Notes: generated by a model not told the origin, from the letters alone. A stretch of DNA of 64,000 nucleotides from Xiphydria camelus (GCA_963678675.1 OY783195.1:23679191-23743190); one strand, 5' to 3'; positions 23,881 to 35,578 are shown, counted from the first letter of the stretch. Program-made: numbers and translations.

Positions 23881-23988
23881 CTACCCAGAAGTGGACCTCG
23901 AAGGTACGAGTCGGCTATCGTTAACCTCGACGATGCGAGCGGTCCTGGAACTCACTGGGTCGCTTACCGAAAGATCGGCAACATTCAA
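23881..23988 (+). pseudogene. Adenain-like cysteine protease fragment (Polinton/Maverick-type)
   Basis: Thirty-six codons translate to a peptide containing E-S-A-I-V-N-L-D-D, then G-P-G-T-H-W-V-A-Y and an R-K-I-G-N tail. The N-L-D-D and G-T-H-W block is what I recall from the adenoviral-type (C5-like) proteases of Polinton/Maverick and adintovirus-like elements in insect genomes, where the H of G-T-H-W is catalytic. A stop follows at 23989. About 20 bases further on, a word resembling the next family motif (D-S-F-G) is present, but with the aspartate codon changed and a one-base shift. It is a dead fragment. The family name is from memory and was not searched. Confidence 0.55.
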
Positions 23989-23991
23989 TAG

Positions 23992-25854
23992 GCGAATACT
24001 GATTGTCCACATTCACTTTGGGCATTTCAATTCAGAATGAAACCGTATTGGGGGATAGGAACTGTTAAAGAAACACCGAACTCAAAGCATTCTTTGCATT
24101 TACATCGTAATGGATCCGTCCGAATGGGTGAACCTAATCGACCAAACCGACACTTTTATCACGCACATCTCCCTTCCTCATGAAGTGTTATCAGATGATC
24201 GCACGTCCTAGTACAGCTAGTTGATAATATCGGTATTTACTGTTTCTCTCGTTGCTTTACCACGAGACTGAAATTGGAAAAATTCTATTCTTATCTTCAT
24301 TTATTCATACACGAACAAATCAGATATGTAACGCGTTGATAAACATTGCTACACCTGTTGAACACAGTTGATTAAAGAAGGCGTCAGAAGAGTCCAAACA
24401 TGTGCCTCTCGAAGGAAAATAAGGAAACTCTTTAGTGTCAAGTGTAAATCAGTAAAAATTCTTTATTATTACACATCGTACTACATACATCGTACAGCAA
24501 TATTTTACGAATAGCAATGCAATTACCGACGATTTTACACTGCTCTCGTTACGAATTTAACTAGTAGATGTCATAGATTATTTTCTTCTATCGAGAGTAA
24601 GTTTCACTCGGAGTTAGAATTCGAAAAAATACCTAATGTGAAAGCCACTTTTCTACGTTTTTGGAATATGCACAGGGTAATACTATTCTTTTAGTATTTA
24701 TTCGGTATCAGAAATATGATACCCGGATGTTTGATTTGAGATGAAAAATGATGAACGTTACAAGTTTATGAAGCATACATGTATTCCTACCCATTCATTA
24801 GCCAAACCTCTGGACCTAACCTGTCTTTTTATTCAGAGTCTTCCTCCATAAGCGACCACGGAATCTAGGTTGAACCGTAGTTGAGACTTTCGAGTACGAC
24901 GTTCCAGCGACAGCGGAAAAAAACGGACAAACGGGGTAATGTCGTACATCTTCATTGAAAATAATCTTATTGGATTGAAAATATAAACCGAATGCTTAGA
25001 ATAACTATTCAGTATACCACAATTGCAACAGTTTCAGCAATCTACGTCCACCGCCAGATCTCATGACGTACCTCGGTGTCGGCAGTCTCAAGTACAATCA
25101 CGAGCGTTATCAGGACTACGGCACTTTTGAGTACGGGCATTTGTGTCTTAACTTCTTGAGCGAGCAGCTACTATAAAATGTTCGCGCACCTATCGACACC
25201 TCGCAGTCATGGCGGAATCGTTCACGCTGACTCTATCGGAACGGCTGTAGATGTTTCACATCAAAAACCGTGGATTTGTATAAAGAAGATAAAAATACAC
25301 ACATCCATTTATACATATATGTGGGATCATAATCATGCGGTACAGGATGTCAAACGAGAGATGTGAACGTATATTTTAACCAAATATATACAAGAAATAT
25401 ATACATGGGCTAGGTTGCCCGTGAACATCACTCAAATCACTCACCATACTCCACACTCCGAATCTGTACGTCTGGAATCTCTGAACTCTGATCTCTACTC
25501 TCTGAACTCTGAGCTCTGAACTCCTTTTCTCTTCCTAACTTCTGCTTATATATTCCTTACTCCCTCTCTACTTCTGTCTACCGTTCTTCGTCCATCCCTT
25601 GTACCTGAGGAGCGGCCTCGCTGGCCGCTACTCAGGCCCCTCGCCTTCCTCGTACTCTATTTCCCTGAAAGCTCGCGTCATTCAGGTCCCTCGCTTACCG
25701 TTCGGTTTCCCCGGAAAGTTCCGCCGACCGTTACTCCGGTCTCTCGCATTCTTCACTCTTCTAATTCTAGAAACTTCTACGCTACTCTTCTAATCCTACA
25801 TATATACATATACGTGTGTATTCGAATTGAGATTCTCAGGATGGAGCGCCACCC
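23992..25854. other. Downstream flank of the sulfotransferase gene; no second gene seen
   Basis: This is AT-rich sequence to about 25430. From 25436 to 25530 there is a degenerate tandem of TCTGAACTCTGA-like words. From 25590 to 25800 it is pyrimidine-rich and carries a short hairpin (GCGGCCTCGCTGGCCGC at 25612). The 3' untranslated region of the minus-strand gene should lie just left of 25855, but no AATAAA signal is close by. Confidence 0.4.
25436..25530. repeat. Degenerate CTCTGAACT tandem repeat
   Basis: Variants of CTCTGAACTCTGA recur five or six times with irregular spacing. The sequence is low complexity and without coding potential. Confidence 0.6.
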
Positions 25855-27565
25855 TCAACCCGTACCATACCATTCGAGGCTGTATCCCGTAGTGGGGTCG
25901 AATTCTCTCTGGTGAGAAGCATTGCGAGCGGGCACGTAGCCCCAATATCGCATAGCGGTTACGCACGCTCGCTGTATCTCGTCGACTTCTTTGAAATCAA
26001 GGTCATTTCGCCAATGAAACGGAGTTATTTTTGAATTCCGAAAAGTGCTGTACCTATCGCCGTCGTCACTTTTGGTGTGCGTATCCAAAAATCGTTTGAC
26101 GTTCGCGTGAAAGTTCAATCCATAAAAATTGTAGACATCCTTGGTATATTTGTAGACATGCAGGGAGAGATCCTCGTACCGCACCACTCTGCAATTAAAA
26201 CAGAGAGGGAGAAGAGCATATAGAATGAGGATGCAAGGCTTTTGCAAAGGTAATTTCCACGACCAGGTCAAGTTCGCCCGAATTTAACGAACCTGAAGGT
26301 CGTGGGGTACTTCTTGATCAATCGCGTCGCTACTTCGAAATCGGATACCATGTCGGAACACAGGAGTACCGGATCCGAACAATCAGGGGTTTCCTGACAC
26401 CATTCGCGGTGCTTTCTCGACTGCAGGGTACCGCGTGGATCCCGAACGAGGAATATCAATCTTACACCCAAGCTGAAGCAGACGAAACGACAACGGAACT
26501 TATCAGTTAGATGAACGAGAGAGAGATAGTCCATCCGAAGGTAGGATCAACGTAGGAGGGAACGGCACTCGCCTCGTTTGTTCCAAAAGTTCTTCCGCGA
26601 AGCGCAATCTCAGCCGTGCCAATTTCATCAACTGGAATGGAAAGAGACGACAGAACCTCGAGAGAAACCGAGGTTCCCAACAGATCTTTGCATGAGCCTG
26701 GCACTGCCGCCACAAATTAGTATTATGTGTCAGGAGGACCGTGTGAGTCTTGCCAAAATTGACATAATTACCTGAAACAGCGGATCTACGTCTAAATGAG
26801 GACGTATGACATCGACGCGTGTAATACTCACGCATGTCCTCATAATTGCACGCGAAGAGCGATCTGATATTCTTCAACGCCTTCCGAGCGAGGGGCCCGC
26901 CGGCCCTTATCTGCATTACTCCAAAGTCCATCAACGGTTCGAAATGATAGTAACTGGCTGGATGTGCGTTCATAATATCGCCGAAGAAGGTGCTGCCACT
27001 TCGCCAAGTGGTGAGAATGACACTCCTCGTCGGCCTGCCACCTTTCTCCATTACCAGATCCTCCAACTTACTGCAACGCATGATGGAGAGGAATCGAATG
27101 GCCTCACTGGTGCGTATCACGATAACGCGAAATAGTGGACGACGATGATTATGAGATTACCTCGCGTTAATACCGTGCCGCCCATTGGGATAATCGTAGT
27201 CCTCAGTATCTCTCTCGATGGACCACCTCTGCCAGTCTATGATGTCTTGGATTTCGGCGGGGGTGGCATTATTGATGGCGTCCTCGGCGAGCGTCTACGA
27301 GAGGATGTCACAAGCCTGAATTTTATTCACGGAGACGGAATAACCTCGAGACGAGGTCTCGACTCGGCAAACTGCTCTAACGACCGGGTAATGTAAACAT
27401 GGAGTCTCTCGGTGGAGACGGACTCACCTCCCAATTTTTGCTTTCGGAGAGCACGGCCTGCGTACGATATTCTGGGTAGTCATTGTAATGCTGATGCAGT
27501 AGGAGAAAGAAGAGGTAGAGGAACACCAATCCTACCAAACCATAGAAACTCAGTCGCTTGGACAT
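25855..27565 (-). CDS. Carbohydrate sulfotransferase (CHST1/3/5-like), six coding exons
   Basis: Golgi type II enzyme expected to transfer sulfate from PAPS to a hydroxyl of galactose, GalNAc or GlcNAc in glycans. Coding exons: 27565-27428, 27294-27161, 27106-26832, 26771-26573, 26472-26293 and 26188-25855 (stop at 25857). Phases agree at every junction, giving 419 residues, about the family length. The start is the first ATG in the frame. Residues 7-23 form the membrane anchor (FYGLVGLVFLYLFFLLL). The 5' PAPS site is TTWRSGSTFFGD (123-134). H-N-T-N-L-W (198-203) and CRLFPFQ (223-229) follow, then the 3' PAPS site FLVRDPRGTLQSR (256-268). R-V-V-R-Y-E-D-L-S and a C-terminal Y-W-G-Y region complete the domain. 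N-A-T and N-A-S are potential glycosylation sites. Introns are 133, 54, 60, 100 and 104 bp; the fourth is GC-AG (AG-GCGAGT), the others GT-AG. Acceptor choice at 26771 is supported by the NYVNFGKTH continuation. The exact sugar acceptor cannot be read from sequence. Confidence 0.92.
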
Positions 27566-28543
27566 CTTTGTACCTGTAGAAGCGTGTAGACACGTGCGTT
27601 TTGTGACGACGGGTCTTGCCGAGTGATCTTTCACATGTGTGAAGTAGATAGCACTATGGTTTTGCGATTTCTTCTACTGATTTAAACGGGACGCGCCTTT
27701 GCATCAACCATATGCCAATCATATGGTATGCCTATATATATATATCATATTTGCCGGATTGATTTTGACTTAAAAATAGCAGCTGTGACTGTTTATCTTT
27801 CTCATGACGCTCTCCGTCGCAGCTATCTCTTTCGCGCAACCAACGAATAAGCTGCCGCACTCTTCTAACTCACCTATTCTCGCTTAGACTTAAATTGGTC
27901 TAATTGTTCCTAATTAAACATCGAAATTTCCGTCTGGCTAATTAATAATCTATTCGTTGATTACAGAACTATAGGTGTATTTTAGGACACATGTTTATAG
28001 GAAAAAAAGTCTTATTTTGATTTCAAAAATACGCCCTTCAAATATGTGTACTGAATTTTGAAACACCCTGTATTATATTAAAATTTCAGCTACACTAAAA
28101 AAGTTTGAAAATTATTATTTTTTAATTACTACAATTGGATCTAGCGCAATGTTAGCAACAACAAAACTGTCTGGGAACTATAAATTTATATTGCTAAAAA
28201 GAAAAAATTATGAAAAAAAAGTGCCGTCACGGAACGCCTGGTAGATGTGAAACATCTGAATGATATTTTAGTGGAAGAATACAGTGTGTGATGTGTGGTA
28301 GGGGAAATGAGACAAAAATAGTATCTTATAAGTATGTCATAAGGCGGTAATCCGAGGCTTTTTCAGACTGTGTTCAAGTCGTAGCACGAGGGATGGTGGA
28401 GTGGAGGGGTGGTGGGTGGGTGGCCTTCGGTGAGCCCCCCCCCCCCCCGTCGTGTCGTTTGAATTTAGCAATACAATCAAAATTGGGTATGCCAACGTTT
28501 TCTTTCTGAGGAAGCCATATTTCACATAATAATAAGAAGTTAC
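27566..28543. other. Upstream region of the sulfotransferase gene plus transposon-end fragments
   Basis: The promoter of the minus-strand gene should lie here, but no clear TATA or initiator stands out. At about 27980-28078 the text ending AAACACCCTGTA looks like one end of a Tc1/mariner-type repeat (CAGGGTGTTT on the other strand). From 28318 to 28440 there is a repeat shared with 44826-45000, and a run of about 16 C lies at 28434-28449. Confidence 0.45.
28318..28440. repeat. Repeat shared with 44826-45000, next to the helicase remnant
   Basis: AGTATCTTAT, ATGTCAT, GGCGG, CAGACTGTGTT and GTCGTAGCACGAGG follow in the same order and spacing as at 44832-44900. The same block appears again inverted at 44939-45000. 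Since it abuts the end of a Helitron-type helicase here, it may be the terminal part of that element family. Confidence 0.6.
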
Positions 28544-28858
28544 CTACTTTTCTTGACAACAGAATCTTGTAAATCTGAAGCATGTTTCCTGAGACTTTAT
28601 GAAATCTGTGATTAGCCCTTGCAGTGTTGGGAGTCTGTTTAACGATAATCTTTCAAATTCTTGTTGAAAAGACAAAACCGACGGATCAGTTCTTCTACCA
28701 TGATAAAATTTCAAATCACTATTCCGTCTACATATGTGCAAGCCTTCAGGGCTCGTTACTTGCGATAGAGCTACATACAACAACTGGATAGAATGAGTTT
28801 TGTTATACTCATAAACTATTTCGTCATATGTTCCTCCTTGAAACTTGTGAATAGTCAT
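28544..28858 (-). pseudogene. Helitron/PIF1-type helicase C-terminal fragment
   Basis: The 104-codon frame begins MTIHKFQGGT and continues E-I-V-Y-E-Y to LLYVALSQVTSPEGLHI. These are the last two conserved motifs of PIF1-family superfamily 1 helicases as found in Helitron transposons, where they normally read T-I-H-K-S-Q-G-G-T and Y-V-A-L-S-R. The arginine of the final motif is replaced by glutamine. The residues that should precede it (an I-P-L-M-R-Y-like word) are present upstream but out of frame by a base, followed by stops. The rest of the Rep/helicase protein is missing, so this is a dead 3' piece. Confidence 0.8.
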
Positions 28859-30312
28859 AGCGCATCAGGGGTATCAAAGAAAAATAATTTATTTTCGCCA
28901 CAATCATCTTGTTATGACTGAGTATTACGCTCCAAATTCTACGTATATAAATGGGAACAGTGTTATGTACGCAGGTGCTTTTCTTCTAGCTTTGGTCCCA
29001 GTTTTTTGTAGTGAAACTTCTTATGTGACGTCGGAGCGTAGAACGCTCCTGTGGATGGGGTACGGTACCGTGGGCCTACAGAAGGGTCACTCTAAGTTCC
29101 GCCCCTAACGTTGCCTTTCTCGCTCACTGTCTGTCGCCACTCTTCCTTAGCAGAAGTTGGCGGATTTCCGTTTCCATTCAGCGCGCGCGGTGGCGGAATG
29201 CTTATATAGGGTGTCATACATATCGCGCGAGAGCATTAGCGATCGGATGTACCGGTGTGTTTAATAACACAGTCACATAAAAAAGAAAAAGTGGGGTATA
29301 CATTTGATGCGATACATGTTATCCGTAGTAATTTTTCCTCCTGATCATGAATCCGGTATCAACATTTGGCCATCACGTTACAGTTTTTTTTAATCTCAAA
29401 AAACTATCAAGAGATCATGATTTTCCAAAAGTTAATGAACTTAAACCAAATTCGGTATAAGGGTTTTTTGGGTTGCTGATCACGAATCTGAATTCAGATT
29501 TCAAAAATTCAAGATGGCAGATCAAATATGGCGGACGAGATTTTCGAAAATTTTGAATTTTCTCAAATATAACTTCATATATTTGATATATAAGCACCCT
29601 GGTTTAAGGTCTAAGGATGTCGTTTCGCCTATCAGAATTACTAACTCTGTTCCCACTCTAAAGTGATCTGTATTCTACAATTTATTTCAGTAAAACAGTG
29701 CTTTGCAAATAAAACAGTGATGTTTTCCAGCCGGCTGTCATTACATTCTTGAAAACATGGGGCTACCATCGTTCTCCGTGACGATCGAAAAATTAATACG
29801 AAAATATCTGAACGCGTGCTCTCGTGGACCCACTCGGGCGGCATTGATGGATAATTTAATCATTATCTGTTTATCGCTAACTACCTATCCACCTAATGGG
29901 AAAATTGCCTATTATAACGATATTATGCTATTAGCCACCGTTGCAGATAGTAATTACCGGTTACCGCGTGAAGCTGTTAATCATTTATCCTTATTGGGAT
30001 CATACTCGTACGTGTACACGCAATAATTAACATCCTAGCTGGGCGCCCGGCATAACGGATTACGTCCAGGAGATCGATGGAAAATTAGCGTGATTGCTAA
30101 TTAGCGAGATTAAAATGCTAACGTGTCTCGCGTCGAGGCACGATTGGCTGTTCACGCGGGATGCGTCAAATATCTAAGACGATGATATGGTTGAAAATTG
30201 GTTTCGTGCTGTGATAGGTACTCGAAATCCGTAGAATAATCGAAGTTTATTTTTGTATCCGAAAATATAATTTATTTGAATTTAAAAATACGAGAAAATT
30301 TATTTACACTGA
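28859..30312. other. No gene recognised; one likely dispersed repeat
   Basis: Between about 29340 and 29600 the text includes CAAGATGGCAGATCAAATAT followed by GGCGGAC, a wording I associate with dispersed arthropod repeats. I see no second copy in the window. TATATAG at 29203 precedes AT-rich sequence, but no gene follows. An 89-codon plus-strand frame at 29757 has no domain. Confidence 0.4.
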
Positions 30313-30955
30313 CAAAGGAAAGAGTGACCGCAAGGTTAGCCTATTTTTTAGACCTCGCTAGCGACCTGGGGAAAAAATATAAAAATATGTTATACAGGAA
30401 TGAAATTACTCGTCATTGAAAACCAAAGTGAGCATCGCTTTTCGTTTTTTGAAAATTTCAAAAAATTACTCCTATTTAGGGGTTAAAAAGACCCGAAAAA
30501 ATTAAAACATCGAAAATACCACTAATTATAAAAACATTTTTCATTGTATTTTTTTCGGAATTTCAGAAATATATTTTTATTTTTCTTAATGTTTTGGGGA
30601 TGATTTCACCCCATGGGAGAGCTTTGGGGTGAATTTTTAATCCACATTAACCCTTATGAATCAAGAAAATACGTGATTTTATTTTTGTAAGGTTTATTTT
30701 ATAGAAAAAATACAATGAAAAATGATCTTATAATTAGTGGTATTTTCGATGTTTTAATTTTTTGGGGCCTTTAAACCGCTAAATGGGGGTAATTTTTTTA
30801 AATTTTCAAAAAACGAAAAACGATGCTCACTGGTTTTTAATGACGAGTAATTTGATACCTATAACATATTTTTATAATTTTTCTCCAGGTCGCTAGCGAG
30901 GTCCAAAAAATAGGCTAAAAAACAGCCTTTTTTGAGGTCACTCTTTACCGTTTTC
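30313..30955. mobile_element. Large palindromic element, arms about 290 bp
   Basis: Left words AAAGAGTGACC, ACCTCGCTAGCGACCTGG, TGAGCATCG, CATCGAAAATACCACTAATT and TTTTTCATTGTA all recur in reverse complement on the right in reverse order. The arms meet near 30620 around a short spacer holding GGGGATGATTTCACCCCATG. Open frames do not persist. This is a foldback or MITE-type element, with target duplication not identified. Confidence 0.75.
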
Positions 30956-31047
30956 AAGCTCTTCCGATTGTTTTGAAATTATTATTTGGTAAGAATCATT
31001 AGCTCTTCGCTCAGTCACTCACAATAAGTCAATGACTGGTGTGCGCG

Positions 31048-31468
31048 TATAGTGTGTATTCGAGGAAGCTTGACATAGGCGATTTCCCGTAGTACCTACA
31101 CTCTAAACCGCACGCTATTGGTTGTCGACTTGAGGATGCTCTAATGATTTGTTCGAACAGCTTACCGGTACCCAGCAATCGTTTCAGTAGAAAATCCCAA
31201 TGCCCCATTCCTCTAGCAGCCGTAAAAACATGGCGGGAGTCACGTCCGGAAGCGATGTCGAATATCGTAGCACCCGAATTGTTAAAATAATACAAAATTA
31301 TTAGGTTTCGATATATATTCTTAAAATTAAAATATTCTGCTTTTTGGCAACTATTATCACGTGTCTCATTTTTGTGATGGTAACCGATGGGCTAATTTTG
31401 GAACGCAATAACCCCAATCAATGTTTGACATTTCCCGCGAGGCCACGTGTTTACCTACGTCTGCCCTG
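31048..31468. repeat. Dispersed repeat R1, copy B
   Basis: It aligns with 11287-11697 in the same orientation from GTATTCGAGGAAG to GGCCACGTGTTTACC. Divergence is moderate, with small indels. Confidence 0.65.
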
Positions 31469-31482
31469 TGATCAGGACTTAA

Positions 31483-31640
31483 GAATTTTCTACTGAAATG
31501 ATTGCCGCATATTGGTAAGTCGTTAGAACCAATCATTACAGCTTCCTCGAGTCGACAACCAATAGAGTACGGTTTAGAATGTACTGCGGCATATCGTCCA
31601 TGTCAAGCTTCCTCGAATACACACCTGTATACGAGTAGAA
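31483..31640. repeat. Dispersed repeat R1, inverted partial copy
   Basis: The left 150 bp of copy B reappear here in reverse complement (TTTCTACTGAAATGATTG, GTCGACAACCAATAGAG, AGCTTCCTCGAATACACAC). With copy B it forms an inverted pair spanning 31048-31640. Confidence 0.65.
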
Positions 31641-32321
31641 GCCCTTTTCACCATCGACAAATGCCTCGCTTATCAAATAGACCAGTTATGTGTGTATAAG
31701 AGGGATATTATGGTGAATCATATCACTGGCAAGAAACATGACCAGCTACTAACAGAGGAAGTTTGCCAAATACACCAGTCGTATATAATACGGAACGGAA
31801 TATCGCTAGTCACATGCTCAGTAGCTGGCCAAATGGTACTTGTCAAGTACGTCCTTCGTATAGAGCCGCTTTCGTGGGCCGACTTCACGTACCTACTCAA
31901 TTGCAATTTTGAGCATTCGACAGATAGGATTGTGAGGAGCTTTTATTCTCCGTAGAATTTGCACACCAGTTCTCTCTTTGATGGTATCTGCTTTTCTCCC
32001 ACGATAGAACGCGTCGAAATTCCAACGAGAGTTCAGCTTGGGAATGAATTACGGTATGCTCTTGACAGAAAAATAATGGAAGCCCCATTCCGGGAGGTTG
32101 ATTAAAATATCTATGTAAACACTTTGGACGTTGATCGAATCACGTTGGAATAAAGCATTGCGAATGACTGTCATTTATAGTCTCCGATTTGGATATGTTT
32201 GAGTTCCGACGTGTCTTATCGTTAGGCCGAAATACGGATTTGAATGCTTCTTTCTGTAGAAGGTAAATCCAAATATCATCTTTTGTAGTTTATCGACGAT
32301 CTATAATCATTCCCGTAACTC
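31641..32321. other. No gene recognised
   Basis: An 87-codon plus-strand frame at 31692-31955 has no domain that I can identify. No RNA gene or repeat is seen. Confidence 0.4.
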
Positions 32322-32887
32322 TACACTGAGAGAAATGTAGGTGGTAAAATCCACCATAATCGCAAGATTGAATTTTCCTGGTTTTTGGTACCATATTTAT
32401 GATTAGGCAAACCATGAATGCAGTCGAAATAACGTTTGTGACGTGGTTATAGTAACAATAAGATTGTAGTTTATGATAGCTGTACACCATGGTTAAATTG
32501 ACCAAAAAAGTAGATTAATAATATCATTGCATGGTAATACTCGTATCAAATATATCGCACACCTAGATCAAAACAGTATCAACTCAAAAAAAAACTTGTT
32601 TTTCAGAAATGGCAAAAAACTGATTCTGATGTCGATATTTGATAAGGGGTTTACTTTTTCTGAAAAAACAATTTTTTTGAGTTGATCTAGGTGTGCGATA
32701 TAAGAAAAGAATTGGGACGTCAATCGACTATACTGCAGGCTGATCTGGTTGCAGCAATCATAATCTCTTGTTACCATAACCAGAATTTCATTGTTCAGAA
32801 GAATTACGAAATCACGATTGTCGCCAAGATCAACCATGATTTCTAGTTGAATTATGGTTCTTTTAACCAGTTTTTTCACTCAGTGTA
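32322..32887. mobile_element. CACTGAGA-type MITE with a nested palindrome
   Basis: The ends are TA-CACTGAGAGAAA and TTTTTTCACTCAGTG-TA. Inside, at 32551-32701, there is a second palindrome: TATCGCACACCTAGATCAA is mirrored by TTGATCTAGGTGTGCGATA, with AAAAACTTGTTTTTCAGAAA-like inner arms. That palindrome probably inserted later. The outer ends match the beta element and those at 33070, 47124, 47433 and, more distantly, 51528. Confidence 0.7.
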
Positions 32888-33069
32888 TGCGCTCTAAAAG
32901 ATACCCGATTTTCTTTTCTTCTTTTAATTCTTCTTCTATTCTCAAGGATTTATATTCGAATCAATAATATGTCTAAATATGTAATAGATGTAATAAATAT
33001 ATATTAATAAAATTCATTATTTGTTCAAGAAAGTACCACGAGTTACATCGTTAATAGTGGGAACATAAG

Positions 33070-33311
33070 TAAACTCAGGAAAATAATTAGGTTAAAATGA
33101 CAAAACATATAATTAAACGGGTTTTATTATTATAATCAAATACTGATCAGTTAAATGAAATATTTAGTTACTCTATTCAAATATTTAGTTATTCCAAACA
33201 AACGTTCATTTATATTAACCAAAAAGTGGTCAGTTTAAAGGAACAGATGGAAAATCCATATTTCACCAAATGGTTTGGTCATCCAAATTAACCAAGTTAT
33301 TTTTCTTAGCT
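33070..33311 (-). mobile_element. CACTGAGA-type MITE, reversed copy
   Basis: AATAATTAGGTTAAAATGAC followed by AAAAC is the complement of the right end of the element at 47124-47388. The body again consists of degenerate units around AATATTTAGTTA and AACCAAA. The ends are more worn than in the 47124 copy. Confidence 0.6.
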
Positions 33312-33822
33312 TATGATCTCTTTTTATGCCAACAAATTAAAATGTCTCTAATTCCTAGTCCCCTATAAAAATTTCGATCACTTCGTGCATCATGCGTTAA
33401 ATATTTCATTCAATGTTATTTCATTCACTTTCAATTCTTTACAGCGAAATACCTAAAGGCGCTAAAATTTTGGTTGTAACGTCGTACATTCTAAGATAGA
33501 TTAATTCAAATTAGTTGAAAAAAAAGTTTGCATATACTTTGATCGATTAAATTGTCTCTCGAGCAATCATTACGAAATGTACTCTAAGATAAAAGACGAG
33601 TCGCTTCGTTCTCTCGCTATTCGCTATGTGCATCTGAACGCGTGGCGCCACCGGTGGCAATTCTCTAAGTTATGAACATCAACATTGTACAGTATGTACA
33701 TTGGTGGCAAGTGAAAAATCATTTCAATACAATTATTTATTTATCTTTTATGTTAAATAAATATTGGAGGAAGCAATTGGACACGTGTTTTACTATGGAA
33801 TATTATGGTATACATGGGTATA

Positions 33823-34381
33823 TACAGGGTGTTCGGAAAAAACACCGACACAGAAATAGGAGTGATGGGTTACGTCATTACAAGTATTTTGATATAAGGG
33901 ACCTATACCCGCAAGCGCCCCCTTCTGGAGATATCAACTTTTCAAGTTTATAACGACCGAGGTTGATCAAAGTAGAATAATATTGAGTTTTTTGTCTACC
34001 TGTACAATTGAAAAACAAATGAAAACTCCTTGTATCCGCATCATCTTCGAAAAGCATAAGGACTTGAGCCAAGCGGTTATCCTTTCCGCAAGCAGTTTGC
34101 GCAGTGGCACATTTATCCAGAATCGTTTCCGATGTTGCATGGATATGGGTGGCCGTCATTTTGAGCATTTGCTGTAGTATATTGTTTTTGTATCTCGTAA
34201 AATTAAATATTCGTTACCATCTTGATACGTTTCTTATTATTCTACTTTGATCAACCTCCAAAAGTTGATATCTCCAGAATGGGGGGCGCTTGCGGGTATA
34301 GGTCCCTTATATCAAAATACTTGTAATGACGTAACCTATCACCTCTATTTCTGTGTCGGTGTTTTTTCTGAACACCCTGTA
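33823..34381. mobile_element. CAGGGTGTTC long-TIR element, copy 1
   Basis: The outer bases are TACAGGGTGTTCGGAAAAAA and its near complement ending GAACACCCTGTA, with arms of about 165-180 bp containing CCTATACCCGCAAGCGCC and GTTGATCAAAGTAGAATAAT. It is flanked by TA. The unique core (about 34010-34210) reads GAAAACTCCTTGTATCCGC onward and has short frames on both strands, but no transposase that I recognise. A second copy at 41555 is nearly identical, apart from a roughly 13 bp loss in the right arm of this one (CGGTCGTTATAAACTT is missing). Confidence 0.85.
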
Positions 34382-35578
34382 TATACGATGTTCAAAACTT
34401 ATAAATTGGCCACCGCAAGCGCTGGCTACCCTCCCCCTCCACTTTTTGCCCACTTGCACGGAGCGAATAGGCGTAAGATACGCTCACTTATACCATTATT
34501 CCCACGGCAAACGGAGCTGCATACATACGTATGTATATAAACCATTTATACGTTTACATGCCTGGCATCTCGCGTTTTCGTCGTTTCCCTGGCGAAACTT
34601 TTTCGCGAAAAGGTCACACGTACTTACTCTCTGCGAAACGAAAACAGGAAAGGAACGCGAGAAGCCGTTTCGAGCCAAGGTATTCCAGGTGGTTACGTCG
34701 CTTATGTGGTTTCTGATTCGGTCACGTCTCACGGTGCCCGCATTAGCACTTTCAGAGACGTTCGCGCGCGAGCGCGCGCCCCACCGACGAGAAGGTTAGC
34801 ACCCCCTTCCGGAAAATACGGAAATTATGCACGGGGAGAACGTTTACGCGCGGTTTGGTGGTCATTTGACGTTCAGTGCTCTTCCATGTACCCTTCTCGG
34901 CCCTCTTCTCGCGCGCGTATTCCTATCTCTCATTCTCTCTCCGCCTCCTCTCCTCGCCCGGCTCTTCGACCCCTCGTCTCTTCCACCACGTTCGTGCCGA
35001 CCACACTTTATCATCTTGCAATTATTTCGCAGACTCCCCTTACTCCATCTTCTCCACCTATCACAACCTCTATAAAATATACGTTTGTAGGCGGGCCAGT
35101 AGTAGCTGGTTATTTATTTTTCCAGTAACAGTAATTTTTCAAACACTGCCCGCGGAAAAATGTGCCAGGCTGTTTTTGACACGCTGAAAAATACGATGTT
35201 AGGACGCGGCATTTCTCGGGGTCTTGCTGAGGTAAGAGGAACGAGGATTGTAAGTTATGGGATTGATTTCCCTTGTTGTCAGAAACTCGGGATCCTACCG
35301 TTTCTTCGCACCTAATCTCCTGCGCGCGATTTCGAAGGCGTTCGCTTTTGAGCTTGCGGCTATCCATCGCACAGGAGAGTATACGCACGTATCGATCAGG
35401 ATGATAGCATCGACAATGTTGCGGTGCGGAACAAATTGCAATTCGTGACGGCTCGTTCGCGACGATCGGTATGAGATTTCGATCCCGTAGATTGGATTTA
35501 TTGATGATAATTATTGAAATCAGGATTTCGAGTAAGATGTATGCATACAGGGACATTGCGAGGATACTGCTCATATGA
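34382..35578. other. No gene recognised; CpG- and pyrimidine-rich
   Basis: Open frames of 100-174 codons occur on both strands between about 34350 and 35630. They overlap one another, start or end in repeats, and show no domains. I treat them as compositional. Confidence 0.45.

Noticed and set aside
25436..25810. Possible LTR or retroelement border next to the sulfotransferase gene
   Set aside because: There is no matching second repeat, primer-binding site or polypurine tract. It is better described as low-complexity sequence.
26772..26791. A possible 20-base micro-exon in the sulfotransferase gene, paired with an acceptor at 26703
   Set aside because: It fits the phase, but the simpler 60 bp intron with acceptor before 26771 also fits and retains the N-Y-V-N-F-G-K-T-H and H-N-T-N-L-W residues that look family-like.
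33878..34168. Open frames inside the 33823 and 41555 elements, conserved between copies
   Set aside because: Conservation is explained by the near identity of the whole repeat. The translation resembles no transposase that I know.
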